In this document: one piece after another, positions 17,341-26,378 of the stretch
Layout: each line of letters starts with the position of its first letter
Numbering within the stretch: position 1 is the stretch's first letter
Assembly (NCBI RefSeq): GCF_001748145.1
Contig: NZ_BCQA01000001.1
Location: forward strand, 186,001-250,000
Source: Bosea sp. BIWAKO-01
Lineage (GTDB): Bacteria > Pseudomonadota > Alphaproteobacteria > Rhizobiales > Beijerinckiaceae
Direction: 5' to 3'
DNA: 64,000 nucleotides
Made by a program: the position numbers and the translations under genes
The notes under the pieces: model-generated
What the model saw: only the letters and a program-made list of their open reading frames with translations
Databases searched by the model: none
What the model was told of the DNA's origin: nothing

Positions 17341-18135
17341 ATGCGCTCCAAGGAAGAGGAAGACAGCTGGCTCGCTTTCGCCTGGCAATTGGCGCAGGAG
17401 AGCGGCAGCATCCTGCGTGAGGCGGCAACCGCCCGGCCCGATGTCGAGGTCAAGCCCGACCGCAGCTTCGTTACCGCGCTCGATCAGCGCATCGAACGGC
17501 GCCTGCGCGAGCGCATCGCCGACCGTTTTCCCAGCCATGGCATCATCGGCGAGGAGGAAGCCTCCGCCAATTCCGACGCCGATCTGGTCTGGGTGCTCGA
17601 TCCGATCGACGGCACCGCCGCCTTCATCGCCGGCCTGCCGGTCTATGGCACGCTGATCGCGCTGATGCGCGAGGGCGAGCCGATCATCGGCATCATCGAC
17701 CATCCCGTCACCGGCGACCGCTGGATCGGCGTCAAGGGCCGGCCGACCCTGCATAATGGCAGCCCCTGCCGCACCCGCGCCTGCGGCGCGCTCGATCAGG
17801 CCATTCTCTCGGCCAGCAATCCCGATTTCTTCGATGACGAGGAGCGCCCGGCGCTCGACGCCATGCGCGCGGCGACCGCCTGGCGCATCTGGGGCGGCGC
17901 CTGCATGAGCTTTGGCCTGCTGGCGAGCGGGCGCACCGATGCCGCCTTCGACACCAGGATGAAGCTCTGGGACTTCGCGCCCTTCCGCCCGATCATCGAG
18001 GGCGCCGGCGGCGTCGTCACCGACTGGGAAGGCCGGCCGCTCACCCAGAGCACGGGCAAGCGCATCATGGCGGCGGGGGATCCCGCGCGCCACCGCGAGA
18101 TGCTGCGGCTCGTCGAGACCAGCATGAAACACTGA
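17341..18135 (+). CDS. inositol monophosphatase family phosphatase
   Basis: 264 residues from the ATG at 17341 (an upstream TTG or the ATG at 17311 is possible). The metal-binding motifs of the lithium-sensitive phosphatase fold are present: GEEEA, WVLDPIDGTAAFI and WDFAPFRPIIEGAGG. It is closest in style to histidinol-phosphatase/IMPase-like enzymes. It precedes a complete ABC importer by 57 bases, on the same strand, with one operator and one terminator bracketing all four genes. That arrangement suggests the importer brings in a phosphorylated compound that this enzyme dephosphorylates. The substrate is not known. Confidence 0.88.
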   Translation: MRSKEEEDSWLAFAWQLAQESGSILREAATARPDVEVKPDRSFVTALDQRIERRLRERIADRFPSHGIIGEEEASANSDADLVWVLDPIDGTAAFIAGLPVYGTLIALMREGEPIIGIIDHPVTGDRWIGVKGRPTLHNGSPCRTRACGALDQAILSASNPDFFDDEERPALDAMRAATAWRIWGGACMSFGLLASGRTDAAFDTRMKLWDFAPFRPIIEGAGGVVTDWEGRPLTQSTGKRIMAAGDPARHREMLRLVETSMKH

Positions 18136-18192
18136 GCCAACCCGCTCCGAGACGGCGCCGATCCGCCGGAGTTCCATCACAGAGGGGGAGAT

Positions 18193-19251
18193 ATGGGTAT
18201 CGCGATCGAGAATCTGGCCGTCGCCTATGGCGGCCAGCGCGTCATCGACGGGCTCGAACTGACCATCGAGCCGGGCTCCTTCTTCACCCTGCTCGGCCCC
18301 AGCGGCTGCGGCAAGACCACCCTGCTGCGCACGATTGCCGGCTTCGTCCCGGCCGAGCGCGGGCATCTGCGCTTCGGCGGCACCGAGGTGACGCATCTGC
18401 CGCCGCATAAGCGCGATATCGGCATGGTCTTCCAGGACTATGCGCTGTTTCCCGACAAGACCGTGTTCGACAATGTCGCCTATGGCCTGCGCGCCCGCCG
18501 GCAGGCGGAAGGCGTGATCAAGAGCAAGGTCCAGGCGGCGCTGGAGCGCGTCGGCCTCGGACATCTCGGCCTGCGCCATCCGGCCGCGCTGTCGGGCGGC
18601 CAGCGCCAGCGCGTCGCGCTGGCGCGTGCCCTCGTCATCCAGCCGCAGGTGCTGCTGATGGACGAGCCGCTCTCCAATCTCGATGCCAAGCTGCGCCTGC
18701 AGGTGCGCGAGACCATCGTCGAGCTGCAGCGCGAGGCGAAGATCACCACCGTCTTCGTCACCCATGATCGCGAGGAGGCGCTCGCCATGTCCGACCGCAT
18801 CGGCGTGATGAACCAGGGCCGGCTCGAGCAGGTCGGCACCGCGGCGCAGATCTATCGCGAGCCCCGCACCAGCTATGTCGCGGACTTCGTCGGCGGCGCC
18901 AATCTGGTCGAGGTCGATACGCTGGCGCGCCAGGCCGGCGAGACCGGCCCGGTCGTGCTCGACGGCACGGCGATCGCGGCCCGTGCGCCGGCGGCCCTCT
19001 CGGCCGGCCGTGCGACGCTGGTGGCGCGGCCCGAAGACATCCTGCTTGCCGAGCCCGGCACGGCCGGCACCCTGCCCGGGCGCATCGCGCACCGGCAATA
19101 TCTCGGCGGCAAGACCAGCTACAAGGTCGCGCTCGATGGCGGGCGGGTGCTGGCGGTCGATCTCCAGAGCGGCGCCCATGACCGTTTCGAGCCCGGCGCC
19201 AAGGTGGGCCTCGGCTTCGATCCCGCCCGGACGCTGGTGCTCGCATCATGA
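18193..19251 (+). CDS. ABC transporter ATP-binding protein (FbpC/AfuC/PotA class)
   Basis: 352 residues, preceded by AGAGGGGGAGAT. Walker A GPSGCGKTT, Q-loop VFQDYALFPD, signature LSGGQRQRVALARAL, Walker B VLLMDEPLSNLDAKLR, H-loop VTHDREEALAMSD, and a C-terminal TOBE region (TLVARPEDILLAEPG). This class drives importers of ferric iron, polyamines, phosphonates, sulfate or sugar phosphates. It overlaps the permease start by four bases (ATGA), so the two are coupled. Confidence 0.93.
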   Translation: MGIAIENLAVAYGGQRVIDGLELTIEPGSFFTLLGPSGCGKTTLLRTIAGFVPAERGHLRFGGTEVTHLPPHKRDIGMVFQDYALFPDKTVFDNVAYGLRARRQAEGVIKSKVQAALERVGLGHLGLRHPAALSGGQRQRVALARALVIQPQVLLMDEPLSNLDAKLRLQVRETIVELQREAKITTVFVTHDREEALAMSDRIGVMNQGRLEQVGTAAQIYREPRTSYVADFVGGANLVEVDTLARQAGETGPVVLDGTAIAARAPAALSAGRATLVARPEDILLAEPGTAGTLPGRIAHRQYLGGKTSYKVALDGGRVLAVDLQSGAHDRFEPGAKVGLGFDPARTLVLAS

Positions 19252-20888
19252 GCCGGCAGTTCCGCTCGGTCTGGTTCTGGTTCTCGGCGCTCGCGCTCGG
19301 GATCCTGGCCGTGTTCCTGCTCTATCCCCTGCTCAGGGTGCTGACCGGCAGCCTCGGCAGCGGCAGCCATAGCGGCTGGACGCAGCTCGCGGCCGACCCG
19401 AAATATTTCGCCGCCATCGTCAACACCATCGTGCTCGGCGCCACCGTCACCCTGACCACGACGCTGATCGGCGTGCCGCTCGCCTATTTCACGGCGCGCT
19501 TCGAATTCCCGGGCAAGTCGATCGTGGCGGTGCTGCCGCTGATCACGCTGGTCATCCCCGAGGTCATCGCCGCCCAGACCTGGCTGATGATGCTCGGCAA
19601 TAACGGCTTCATCACCCGCTATCTCGGCGCGCGCGGTATCGACATGCCGAGCTTCTACGGCTGGCCCGGCCTGATCACGGTGATGACCTTCACCTATTAC
19701 ACCTACATCTATATCGGCACGCTCGCCGCCATCCGCGGCTTCGACGTCCAGCTCGAGGAGGCGGCCCAGAGCCTCGGCACCTCGCCGGCCCGCTCGCGGC
19801 TGCGCGTGATGCTGCCCGTGGTCCTGCCCTCGGTGCTCGCGAGCGCGCTCCTCGTCTTCACCCTCGTCGTCGGCAATTTCGCGACCGCGACCATTCTGGG
19901 CAGCCGCGTGCCACTGCTCTCGGTACTGACCTACCAGGCCGCGGTCGCCGAAGGCGGCTCAGACCCGGTGATGCAGTCGACGCTGGCGACCGTTTCGATC
20001 GCGCTCGTCATGATCGTGCTCTTCGTGCAGCGCTGGGTCGTCTCGCGTGGTCGCCACGAGGTCACGCAGGGGCGCGGCGCGAGGGCCGAGCGGCTGCGCG
20101 GCCTGCCCGGCCTCTTCATCGGCCTGCTCGCCGGGCTGCTCGTCGTCGTCTCGCTGCTGCCGCTCGGCTCGATCGTGATCGGCGCCTTCACCGTCTCGCG
20201 CGGCCCGGTGATGCGCTGGGGCGAATGGACGACGGCCCATGTCGAACGACTGGTGCGGATTGCGCCCGATCCGGTGCTGAACACGCTGGCCTATTCCGCG
20301 GTCGCCACCGTGATCGGCATCACCTTCAGCGCGCTCGTCAGCTATCTCATCGTCAAGAAGCGCAACATCCTGACGCCGGCGCTGGATTACCTGACGGCGC
20401 TGCCGCTGGCGCTGTCGGGCACGATCATCGGCCTTGGCCTGGTGATGTCCTTCAACACCGGCTTCCTGCCGCTGACCGGCACGGCCAGCATCATCGTGCT
20501 CGCCTATGTCGTGCGCCGCCTGCCCTTCGGCATCCGCAACTCCTCCTCGACGCTCTACAACATCCCGAACTCGATCGAGGAGGCCTCGATCAGCCTCGGC
20601 GTGCCGCCGGTCACGACCTTCTTCAAGGTCGTGCTGCCGCTGATGCTGCCGGCCGTCGCGGCGGCCGCTGTGCTGACCTGGACGACCACCGTCGCCGAGC
20701 TCTCGGCCTCGATCATCGTCTATTCCGGCGGGCGCGAGACCATGCCGATCCAGATCTACAAGCTGATCGATTCCAACCTGATGGCTTCGGCCTCGGCCTA
20801 TGGCCTGGTGCTCGTCGCGGTGATCCTGATCCCGATCATCGTCGCGACCCGCGTCTTCAAGATCGACCTGTTCTCGTCGAAGGCCTGA
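19248..20888 (+). CDS. ABC permease with two fused membrane domains (FbpB/AfuB type)
   Basis: 546 residues with about twelve transmembrane segments in two halves, each carrying an EAA-type coupling loop: EEAAQSLGTSPARSRLRVMLPVVLPS in the first and EEASISLGVPPVTTFFKVVLPLMLPA in the second. A single fused polypeptide replaces the usual permease dimer, as in FbpB and AfuB. The halves join around residue 280 at a basic linker (GRHEVTQGRGARAERLRG). It is encoded between its ATPase and its binding protein. Confidence 0.93.
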   Translation: MSRQFRSVWFWFSALALGILAVFLLYPLLRVLTGSLGSGSHSGWTQLAADPKYFAAIVNTIVLGATVTLTTTLIGVPLAYFTARFEFPGKSIVAVLPLITLVIPEVIAAQTWLMMLGNNGFITRYLGARGIDMPSFYGWPGLITVMTFTYYTYIYIGTLAAIRGFDVQLEEAAQSLGTSPARSRLRVMLPVVLPSVLASALLVFTLVVGNFATATILGSRVPLLSVLTYQAAVAEGGSDPVMQSTLATVSIALVMIVLFVQRWVVSRGRHEVTQGRGARAERLRGLPGLFIGLLAGLLVVVSLLPLGSIVIGAFTVSRGPVMRWGEWTTAHVERLVRIAPDPVLNTLAYSAVATVIGITFSALVSYLIVKKRNILTPALDYLTALPLALSGTIIGLGLVMSFNTGFLPLTGTASIIVLAYVVRRLPFGIRNSSSTLYNIPNSIEEASISLGVPPVTTFFKVVLPLMLPAVAAAAVLTWTTTVAELSASIIVYSGGRETMPIQIYKLIDSNLMASASAYGLVLVAVILIPIIVATRVFKIDLFSSKA

Positions 20889-20973
20889 ACGGTTCCAGCA
20901 AACGAACAAGCCGGGCCGGCTCCGCCTCGCCGCCCGGACATCTCAAGGGGAAGGCGGGGAGAAAGGAACGACC

Positions 20974-21981
20974 ATGACAAACCTGATCGACCGCCGCGCT
21001 GTCCTTGCCGGGCTCGCCGGCCTCGCGGCTGCGCCGACCGTACCGGCTTTCGCCCAGGGCGCTGCAAGCACTGTCGTGCTCTACACCTCGAACAACGCCC
21101 AGGCCGTGGACGCCGTGCTCGGCGTCGCCAAGGAGAAGCAGGCGAAGCTCAAGATCAGCACGATCACCGGCGGCTCGGGCCAGCTCCTGCGCCGGATCGA
21201 GGCCGAGGCCGCCAAACCCCAGGCCGATCTGTTCTGGAGCTCGAGCGCCAATACGCTGGGCGCCTTCAAGCCGCTCTTCGAGCCCTATGCCTCGCCGGAA
21301 GCAGCCGCCATTCCGGCCGCGCTGCGCCAGCCGGACAATCTCTGGACGGCCTCGAACGTCCATCTCGTCGTCGCCATGGTCAACAAGAACCAGCTCGGCG
21401 GCAAGCCGGCGCCGAAGACCTGGAAGGAGCTGCTCGACCCGGCCTTCAAGGGCAAGATCATCATCGCCGACCCCGCCAACAGCTCGACCGCCTATACGAT
21501 CCTCTGGGGCGTCGAGAAGCTGCTCGGCTCCGACGGGCTGAAGGCGCTTGCCGCGAACCTGACGGTATCCAGCGCCGCCTCGACGGTGCTGCGCAGCGTC
21601 GGCCAGGGCGAATACCCGATCGGCCTGACCTTCGAGTCGAACGCCTATGCCTATGTCGCCGGCGGCCAGCGCGAGATCTCGCTGGTCTATCCCAGTGAGG
21701 GCACCTTCAGCACCCCGGAATTCCAGGTGCTGATCAAGGGCGCGCCGGGCGGCGCCACGGCAAAGGCCGCCTATGACCTGATGCTCTCGAAGGAAGCCCA
21801 GATCGCGCTCCTGGAGAATGCCTTCCGCCGGCCGAGCCGCAGCGATATCGACGTCTCCAAACATGTCGAGCTGCCGGCCATGGACAGCGTCAAGGTCTTC
21901 GGCATCGACGAGGACGAGGCCGCCGCCAAGCGCGACGAGTTCCTGAAGCGCTGGCAGTCCTTCGCGAGCGCCGCGAAGTAA
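20974..21981 (+). CDS. periplasmic substrate-binding protein, FbpA/AfuA-like
   Basis: 335 residues with a signal peptide ending near FAQG; the leader contains an Arg pair (IDRRAVLAG) but lacks a full Tat motif. Type II periplasmic binding fold: VVLYTSNN, ITGGSGQLLRRIEAEAAKPQADLFWSSS, TWKELLDPAFKGKIIIADPANSSTAYT. The wording is close to ferric-ion and AfuA-type binding proteins; AfuA is known to bind hexose phosphates rather than iron. I see no clear Tyr-Tyr iron pair near the C-terminus, which together with the phosphatase neighbour favours a phosphorylated organic ligand. Last gene of the operon. Confidence 0.88.
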   Translation: MTNLIDRRAVLAGLAGLAAAPTVPAFAQGAASTVVLYTSNNAQAVDAVLGVAKEKQAKLKISTITGGSGQLLRRIEAEAAKPQADLFWSSSANTLGAFKPLFEPYASPEAAAIPAALRQPDNLWTASNVHLVVAMVNKNQLGGKPAPKTWKELLDPAFKGKIIIADPANSSTAYTILWGVEKLLGSDGLKALAANLTVSSAASTVLRSVGQGEYPIGLTFESNAYAYVAGGQREISLVYPSEGTFSTPEFQVLIKGAPGGATAKAAYDLMLSKEAQIALLENAFRRPSRSDIDVSKHVELPAMDSVKVFGIDEDEAAAKRDEFLKRWQSFASAAK

Positions 21982-22004
21982 GGGCGAAAAGCTCCCCTCT
22001 CTTG

Positions 22005-22044
22005 AAAACGCCCGGCCACGGTTTCCGCGGCCGGGCGTTTTTTT
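22005..22044 (+). terminator. strong Rho-independent terminator of the ABC operon
   Basis: Arms AAAACGCCCGGCC and GGCCGGGCGTTTT pair perfectly around a short internal CGG/CCG stem, and the second arm runs into seven T. It lies 24 bases after the binding protein stop and is also capable of working on the minus strand because of the A-run on the other side. Confidence 0.88.
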
Positions 22045-22074
22045 GCCTCCTGTCGTGTCACGCGCGAGGCGCGC

Positions 22075-22707
22075 TTAATTCCTGGCCCCGAGCGCAAGCC
22101 GGCAGGCCAGTCCCGCGAACACGCTCGCCAGCAGATATTGCGGCAGCCGGGGGAAGCGGGCCCAGCCGGCAAATAGGCTGCGGAGCCGGTGGCCGAGCAG
22201 GATCACCGCGCTATTCACGAGAAAGCCGATGCCGTTGATGATCGTGGCGAGCACCAGCATCTGCGCCACCATCGAGCCGCCTTCAGGCGTCATGAATTGC
22301 GGAAACAGCGCCAGCACGAAGAGCGCCATCTTCGGATTGAGCAGATTGGTCGCCAACCCCTCCCCGAGAATCCGGCGCCCTGAAAGCCGCTTCAGCGTCG
22401 CTGTCGGGGAAAAGCCAGCCCCATTCGAGCGCAAGGTCTTCCAGGCGAGATAGAGCAGATAGGCGCAGCCGGCCCAGCGCAGGATCTCATAGGCGACCGG
22501 CACGGTCAGGAAGAGCTGGGAGAGCCCGAGCGCGGCGGCCAGCGCATGGCAATAGGTGCCGAGCGCGATGCCGGCATAGGTCAAAAACCCGGCGCTGCGC
22601 CCCTGGCTGATGCTGCGCGACGCAATCAGCAGCATGTCGGGACCGGGCGTGGCGGTCAGCACCAGGCAGGCGCCGGCAAAGAGCATGAGGGTGGTGAAAT
22701 CCGGCAT
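22075..22707 (-). CDS. LysE family amino acid exporter
   Basis: 210 residues with six hydrophobic segments. Family landmarks: ATPGPDMLLIASRSISQGRSAGFLTYAGIALG near the N-terminus and LLNPKMALFVLALFPQF in the middle. LysE/RhtB proteins export amino acids or homoserine lactones by proton exchange. It is convergent with the preceding ABC operon and 93 bases from the LuxR-type gene. Substrate unknown. Confidence 0.92.
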   Translation of the reverse strand: MPDFTTLMLFAGACLVLTATPGPDMLLIASRSISQGRSAGFLTYAGIALGTYCHALAAALGLSQLFLTVPVAYEILRWAGCAYLLYLAWKTLRSNGAGFSPTATLKRLSGRRILGEGLATNLLNPKMALFVLALFPQFMTPEGGSMVAQMLVLATIINGIGFLVNSAVILLGHRLRSLFAGWARFPRLPQYLLASVFAGLACRLALGARN

Positions 22708-22800
22708 CGCAAAATCCTTCGCTGGGAGCCGGAATTCCCCTCTATCAGGATTCGCTGCGGCGGCAAGGCGCCCTCCCCGGGAGTTGGGTGCGCGGCGCCG

Positions 22801-23850
22801 TCAGTGATCGAGCATCTGCGCCATCGCCTCCCAGGAGCGGACGCCGGTTCGGCGGTAGATCGCGCCCAGATGCTTCTTCAGCGCCTCCGGGCTCGTCTCG
22901 GTGCGGGCGGCGACCTCGGCGCGATCCTGCCCGAGCGCAGCCGCCAGCACGATGCTGCGCTGGCGGGGTGAAAGTTCGAGCGTCAGCAGGCGCTCGATCA
23001 GCCTGAGGCTGCGCGGCGTTTCCGTCTGCACCGTGATCAGGACCGCCGAGGGCTCGCCGGCCGGCGTCAGCATCGGCTCCGGCGTGACGACGAGACGCCC
23101 ATGCGGCATCGCGAGGAGACCGCGACTGTCGCCGCCCGCCTCCAGCGTCTGGCAGAGCTGTCGGATGAAACGCGGCGGCGTGCTAAGCGGCCCGTCGACC
23201 TGGATATCCTGCCCGACCGAACTGGTCCGCTGCAGGATCTGCTGCGCTGCTTCGCTCATCATCAGGAGCGTCTCGCCGGACCGGTCGACCAGGACATGCC
23301 CGCGCATCGCCGTCGGCTCCCAGACCTCCGCGAACTCGCCGCCACCAAGGCAGCGCCGCAGCGGGCCTGCGGCCCCTTTCAGGATCGCGAGATCGCTCTC
23401 GTCGAAGGCTTTCGCGCCCGCCCTGAAGAGCAGGACGATGACGCGCGGGCGTCCCTCATGGTCGATGCGCAGATCGAGCGCATGACGGTGGCTGCTGGCG
23501 CGCACGAGCAGGTTGAAGGTGTTCGAGCGGTAATAGGCGGGCGGCGGCGCGAGCAGATGGCCGGCGCCCGATCCGGTCAGCCTGGCGAGCGTCGCGACAT
23601 TCAGCTCCTGCGGCCCCAGGAACAGACGCTCGAATTCGTTGAGGAAGAGATCGCGGGCGCTGGCGGGCGAATCCTCGTGGAAGAACCCTTCCGGCAGTCC
23701 GGCTTCGTCCATCCAGAACAGCGCGCCGGCATCGGCGCCGACGAGTTCGCGCAGCAGCCGGCAGGCCGTCGGCGCAATCGCCGCGATGCCCGCGCCGGTG
23801 CGGCAGAGCAGATCGAGCTCGTGCCATTTGCGCTTGTTCGATCGCGGCAT
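22801..23850 (-). CDS. LuxR-type transcriptional regulator
   Basis: 349 residues from the ATG at 23850. The C-terminal 60 residues are a LuxR HTH (LELSPRQRSIVLAAALGQDRAEVAARTETSPEALKKHLGAIYRRTGV). The N-terminal 220 residues look like a GAF/PAS-type sensory region (LLRELVGADAGALFWMDEAG; RGHVLVDRSGETLLMMSEAA), without receiver-domain Asp residues. It is probably a one-component sensor. The open frame continues far upstream without a start signal and is antisense to the OmpA-family gene; that extension is not coding. Divergent from the OmpA gene with about 170 bases between. Confidence 0.85.
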   Translation of the reverse strand: MPRSNKRKWHELDLLCRTGAGIAAIAPTACRLLRELVGADAGALFWMDEAGLPEGFFHEDSPASARDLFLNEFERLFLGPQELNVATLARLTGSGAGHLLAPPPAYYRSNTFNLLVRASSHRHALDLRIDHEGRPRVIVLLFRAGAKAFDESDLAILKGAAGPLRRCLGGGEFAEVWEPTAMRGHVLVDRSGETLLMMSEAAQQILQRTSSVGQDIQVDGPLSTPPRFIRQLCQTLEAGGDSRGLLAMPHGRLVVTPEPMLTPAGEPSAVLITVQTETPRSLRLIERLLTLELSPRQRSIVLAAALGQDRAEVAARTETSPEALKKHLGAIYRRTGVRSWEAMAQMLDH

Positions 23851-24019
23851 ACCTATCCCGTCAACCTCGCTCCCGGCCCCGGCTGCGAGCGGGGCCACCG
23901 GCGGCGGAGCCGACAGCCCAAATCCTCCCCGCCCGGGGAATGTTTCGCAGTACTGCCGAAGAGTAAAGTCCGGTTCGAACAGGTCTTTGCCGCAAGGCGC
24001 CTCACCGGAAAGGATTTCG

Positions 24020-25011
24020 ATGCCGAGCCGTTTCTTTCGGACGCGTGCAGCGTGGCTTGCCGTGCTTGCGTTGCTTGCGATTTTCCTGGCGCTGGACCTC
24101 TGCCGTCGGTCGCCAAGGACGCTCCAGGCTCGGGCGACCATCCGCTCGTCGGGCGCTACAAGGGCTCGGAGATCATCCTCTACCAGACCTCGGATTTCGA
24201 CCGCGTCGATCTTCTGGCCAAGCCGATTCCCCGGCGCTTCGCCTGGCCGGCCGCGTTGCCCGACGATCTGCGGTTGCGTCTCGACGGCAAGAGCTTTCGC
24301 ATCGTCTATCGCGGCCCGGCCGATCGCTCGGCCTTCGAGGTCGACGCCAATTTCGCCGAGAGCCTGAAGGCCAAGGGTTTTGAGACCCTGTTCGCCTGCA
24401 CAGATACCGAGTGCCTGTCGGGTGAGACCAGCTTCTACCAGCTCGGCGGCTTTCTCGACGATACCCGCCGCAATGGCCAATACGGGCAGGCGGTGACCTA
24501 TCGCCTCGCCCGCCTCAGCCGTCCGGCCGGCGACGTGCATGTCGCGCTGCTGGTCGGCAAGAGCGCCAACGCCACCCATGTCGCGATGCGGATCGTCGAG
24601 AGCAAGCCGATGCAGGGCGACCAGATCGCCTTCATCGATGCCGGCCAGATGCGGCTTGGCCTCGACAATGCCGGGCGCGTCGCCCTCTACGGCATCCAGT
24701 TCGACTTCGACAAGACGGAGATCAAGCCGGAATCGGAACCGACCTTGCGCGAGATCGCCAAGCTGTTGCAGGCGCAGCCCGCGCTGCGCCTGATCGTCAC
24801 CGGGCATACCGACGGCAAGGGCGAGTTTGACTACAATCTCGGGCTGTCGCAGCGCCGGGCCAAGGCCGTGGTCGAGGCCCTGAGCAAGGCTCATGGCATC
24901 GCAGGTGATCGCCTGCTGCCCTTCGGAGCCGGGATGGCGGCTCCGCTTGCGCCCAATGACGACGAAGCCGGCCGGGCCAAAAACCGCCGCGTCGAACTGG
25001 TCAAGCGCTGA
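24020..25011 (+). pseudogene. OmpA-family peptidoglycan-binding protein, frameshifted in its signal peptide
   Basis: A good ribosome binding site (GGAAAGGA) and ATG at 24020 start a normal signal peptide (MPSRFFRTRAAWLAVLALL), but that frame closes soon after. The rest of the protein is in the next frame from about 24090: PSVAKDAPGSGDHPLVGRY onward, with an OmpA C-terminal domain (FDFDKTEIK, GHTDGKGEFDYNLGLSQRRAKAV, NRRVELV). Adding one G at about 24089-24091 restores a smooth LAIFLAAGPLPSVA cleavage region. So this is either a true one-base deletion, a sequencing error, or programmed slippage. If translated it would be a periplasmic, wall-anchoring protein. Two secreted-protein genes follow in the same direction. 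Confidence 0.75.
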
Positions 25012-25021
25012 GGCTGCCGCG

Positions 25022-25468
25022 ATGAAACCTCGTCTCCACGCGAAATCTCTCCTGCCCGTGAAGCATCTCCTGCCCGCCGCCTTGCTGGCGCTCGGCTGCC
25101 AGGGCGCGCAGGCCGCCGATCGCTTCGAGCCGGGCCTGTGGCGCTCGAGCGCCCTGATCGACGGCAAGACGGAGAGACGAACCGGCCCGCGCTGCGTCAC
25201 GGACAAGGAGGCGCAGACGATGAACGGGTCTGCGGCCTCCATTCGTGGCGCATTGGAAGCCTCGCCCGACTGGAAAGCCTGCAGCATTCGCGATGTCCGG
25301 GCTGACGGCGACAGCGTCGCGTTCAGCGCCGTCTGTGCGGACGCCGTGACGACCTCGCAGACCCGCTATCAGCCCTCCTCCTATAGCGGCACGATCACCG
25401 TGACCCAGCCCGGAGCGCCGACCATGACGATGTCGATCAAGGGCGAGCGCGTGGGGAGCTGCCCGTGA
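25022..25468 (+). CDS. DUF3617-like periplasmic protein
   Basis: 148 residues from the ATG at 25022, 10 bases after the OmpA-family stop. The signal peptide ends at GAQAAD. FEPGLWRSSALIDGK and CVTDKEAQTMNG, plus later Cys residues, match the DUF3617 pattern of small secreted proteins that begin with a pepsin-inhibitor-like G.W. motif. It ends inside the start codon of the next gene (GTGA), so the two are coupled. Function unknown. Confidence 0.72.
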   Translation: MKPRLHAKSLLPVKHLLPAALLALGCQGAQAADRFEPGLWRSSALIDGKTERRTGPRCVTDKEAQTMNGSAASIRGALEASPDWKACSIRDVRADGDSVAFSAVCADAVTTSQTRYQPSSYSGTITVTQPGAPTMTMSIKGERVGSCP

Positions 25469-26334
25469 CGGGGCGGTCAGGCCCATGTGCGACCGCGCGC
25501 CTCTCCGTGCTCGGGCCCTGCGCCCTCGTCCTGCTCGGCATGCTGAGTGCTGCCCCGGCCGGGGCCTTCGAGTTTCCCGCGGAGCAGGAGGCCAGCGCCG
25601 AACGGCTTCTCGACATCTGGCGCGAGCAGACGGCATCCTTTGCCAGGATCCGCCCCGACCGCGTCGCGATCCAGGTCTTCGAGCGCCGGATCTTTCCGCC
25701 CGTTCGCGGGGTCGGCGCCCTCGCCTATATCCGCTTCCAGCCGCTCGACGCGGCCGGCACGGCGCAGGGCTCGAACGCGGCCAATTGCGCGGATGCGACA
25801 AGGGCCGGCAGCGGCGTGCAGCTCGTCCTGACCTGGGACGCAGGCACCCGCCGCTGGGACCAGATGAACAGCATCGGCTCGGCGCTCTGCGCCAGCGACA
25901 AGGACCTTTCACCGGCCCAGATCCGGGAGGCGCTGACGCTCAAGGCCTATCCGAAACCGCCCAAACTCGCGGCGGGCGAGGTCGTGACACCGCCGCCAGG
26001 CTCCCCTGAGCGCAAAGCGATCCTGGATGCGGTGCGCGGCCAGTTCGGCAGGCAAGCCCACCGCATCGTCTTCGAGGTCCGCACCATGAACGTCGCGGCC
26101 GGCTTCGCCTGGGTCACCGTCATGCCGCTCTACGCTTCGGGCACGCGCGTCGGCTGCATCGAGGGCGATGACCTCCAGTCGGAGTTCTGGCTGAAGCGCG
26201 AGCACGGCCGCTGGACCGTCGCCAACGGCTCCGCCTGCGCCGGCGATCCCGCTGCGTCATTGGGCGAGATGATCGGGGCTCCGCCGGAGCTGATCGGCCA
26301 GAGCACCTGGCCCTGGACTCCCGATCAACCCTAG
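25465..26334 (+). CDS. secreted protein, unknown function
   Basis: 289 residues from a GTG that overlaps the preceding stop. The leader (LSVLGPCALVLLGMLSAAPAGA) is a Sec signal. The mature part contains two Cys-bearing repeats of similar layout (NAANCADATRAGSGVQLVLTWDAGTRRWDQMNSIGSALCAS and VGCIEGDDLQSEFWLKREHGRWTVANGSACAG), which suggests a duplicated beta domain with disulfides. Third gene of a cell-envelope set behind the OmpA-family gene. No family recognised. It is convergent with the cytochrome gene, 44 bases away. Confidence 0.7.
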   Translation: MTGRSGPCATARLSVLGPCALVLLGMLSAAPAGAFEFPAEQEASAERLLDIWREQTASFARIRPDRVAIQVFERRIFPPVRGVGALAYIRFQPLDAAGTAQGSNAANCADATRAGSGVQLVLTWDAGTRRWDQMNSIGSALCASDKDLSPAQIREALTLKAYPKPPKLAAGEVVTPPPGSPERKAILDAVRGQFGRQAHRIVFEVRTMNVAAGFAWVTVMPLYASGTRVGCIEGDDLQSEFWLKREHGRWTVANGSACAGDPAASLGEMIGAPPELIGQSTWPWTPDQP

Positions 26335-26378
26335 ACGCCTGCGACGCCCTCCGCGATCTGCCGCAGGCCCGGCTGGCC

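Noticed and set aside
16795..19179. 794-codon open frame on the minus strand
   Set aside because: Antisense to the epimerase, phosphatase and ATPase genes; no domain or start signal.
23851..25287. N-terminal extension of the LuxR-type gene
   Set aside because: No start signal and no conserved sequence; it is antisense to the OmpA-family gene. The real start is the ATG at 23850.
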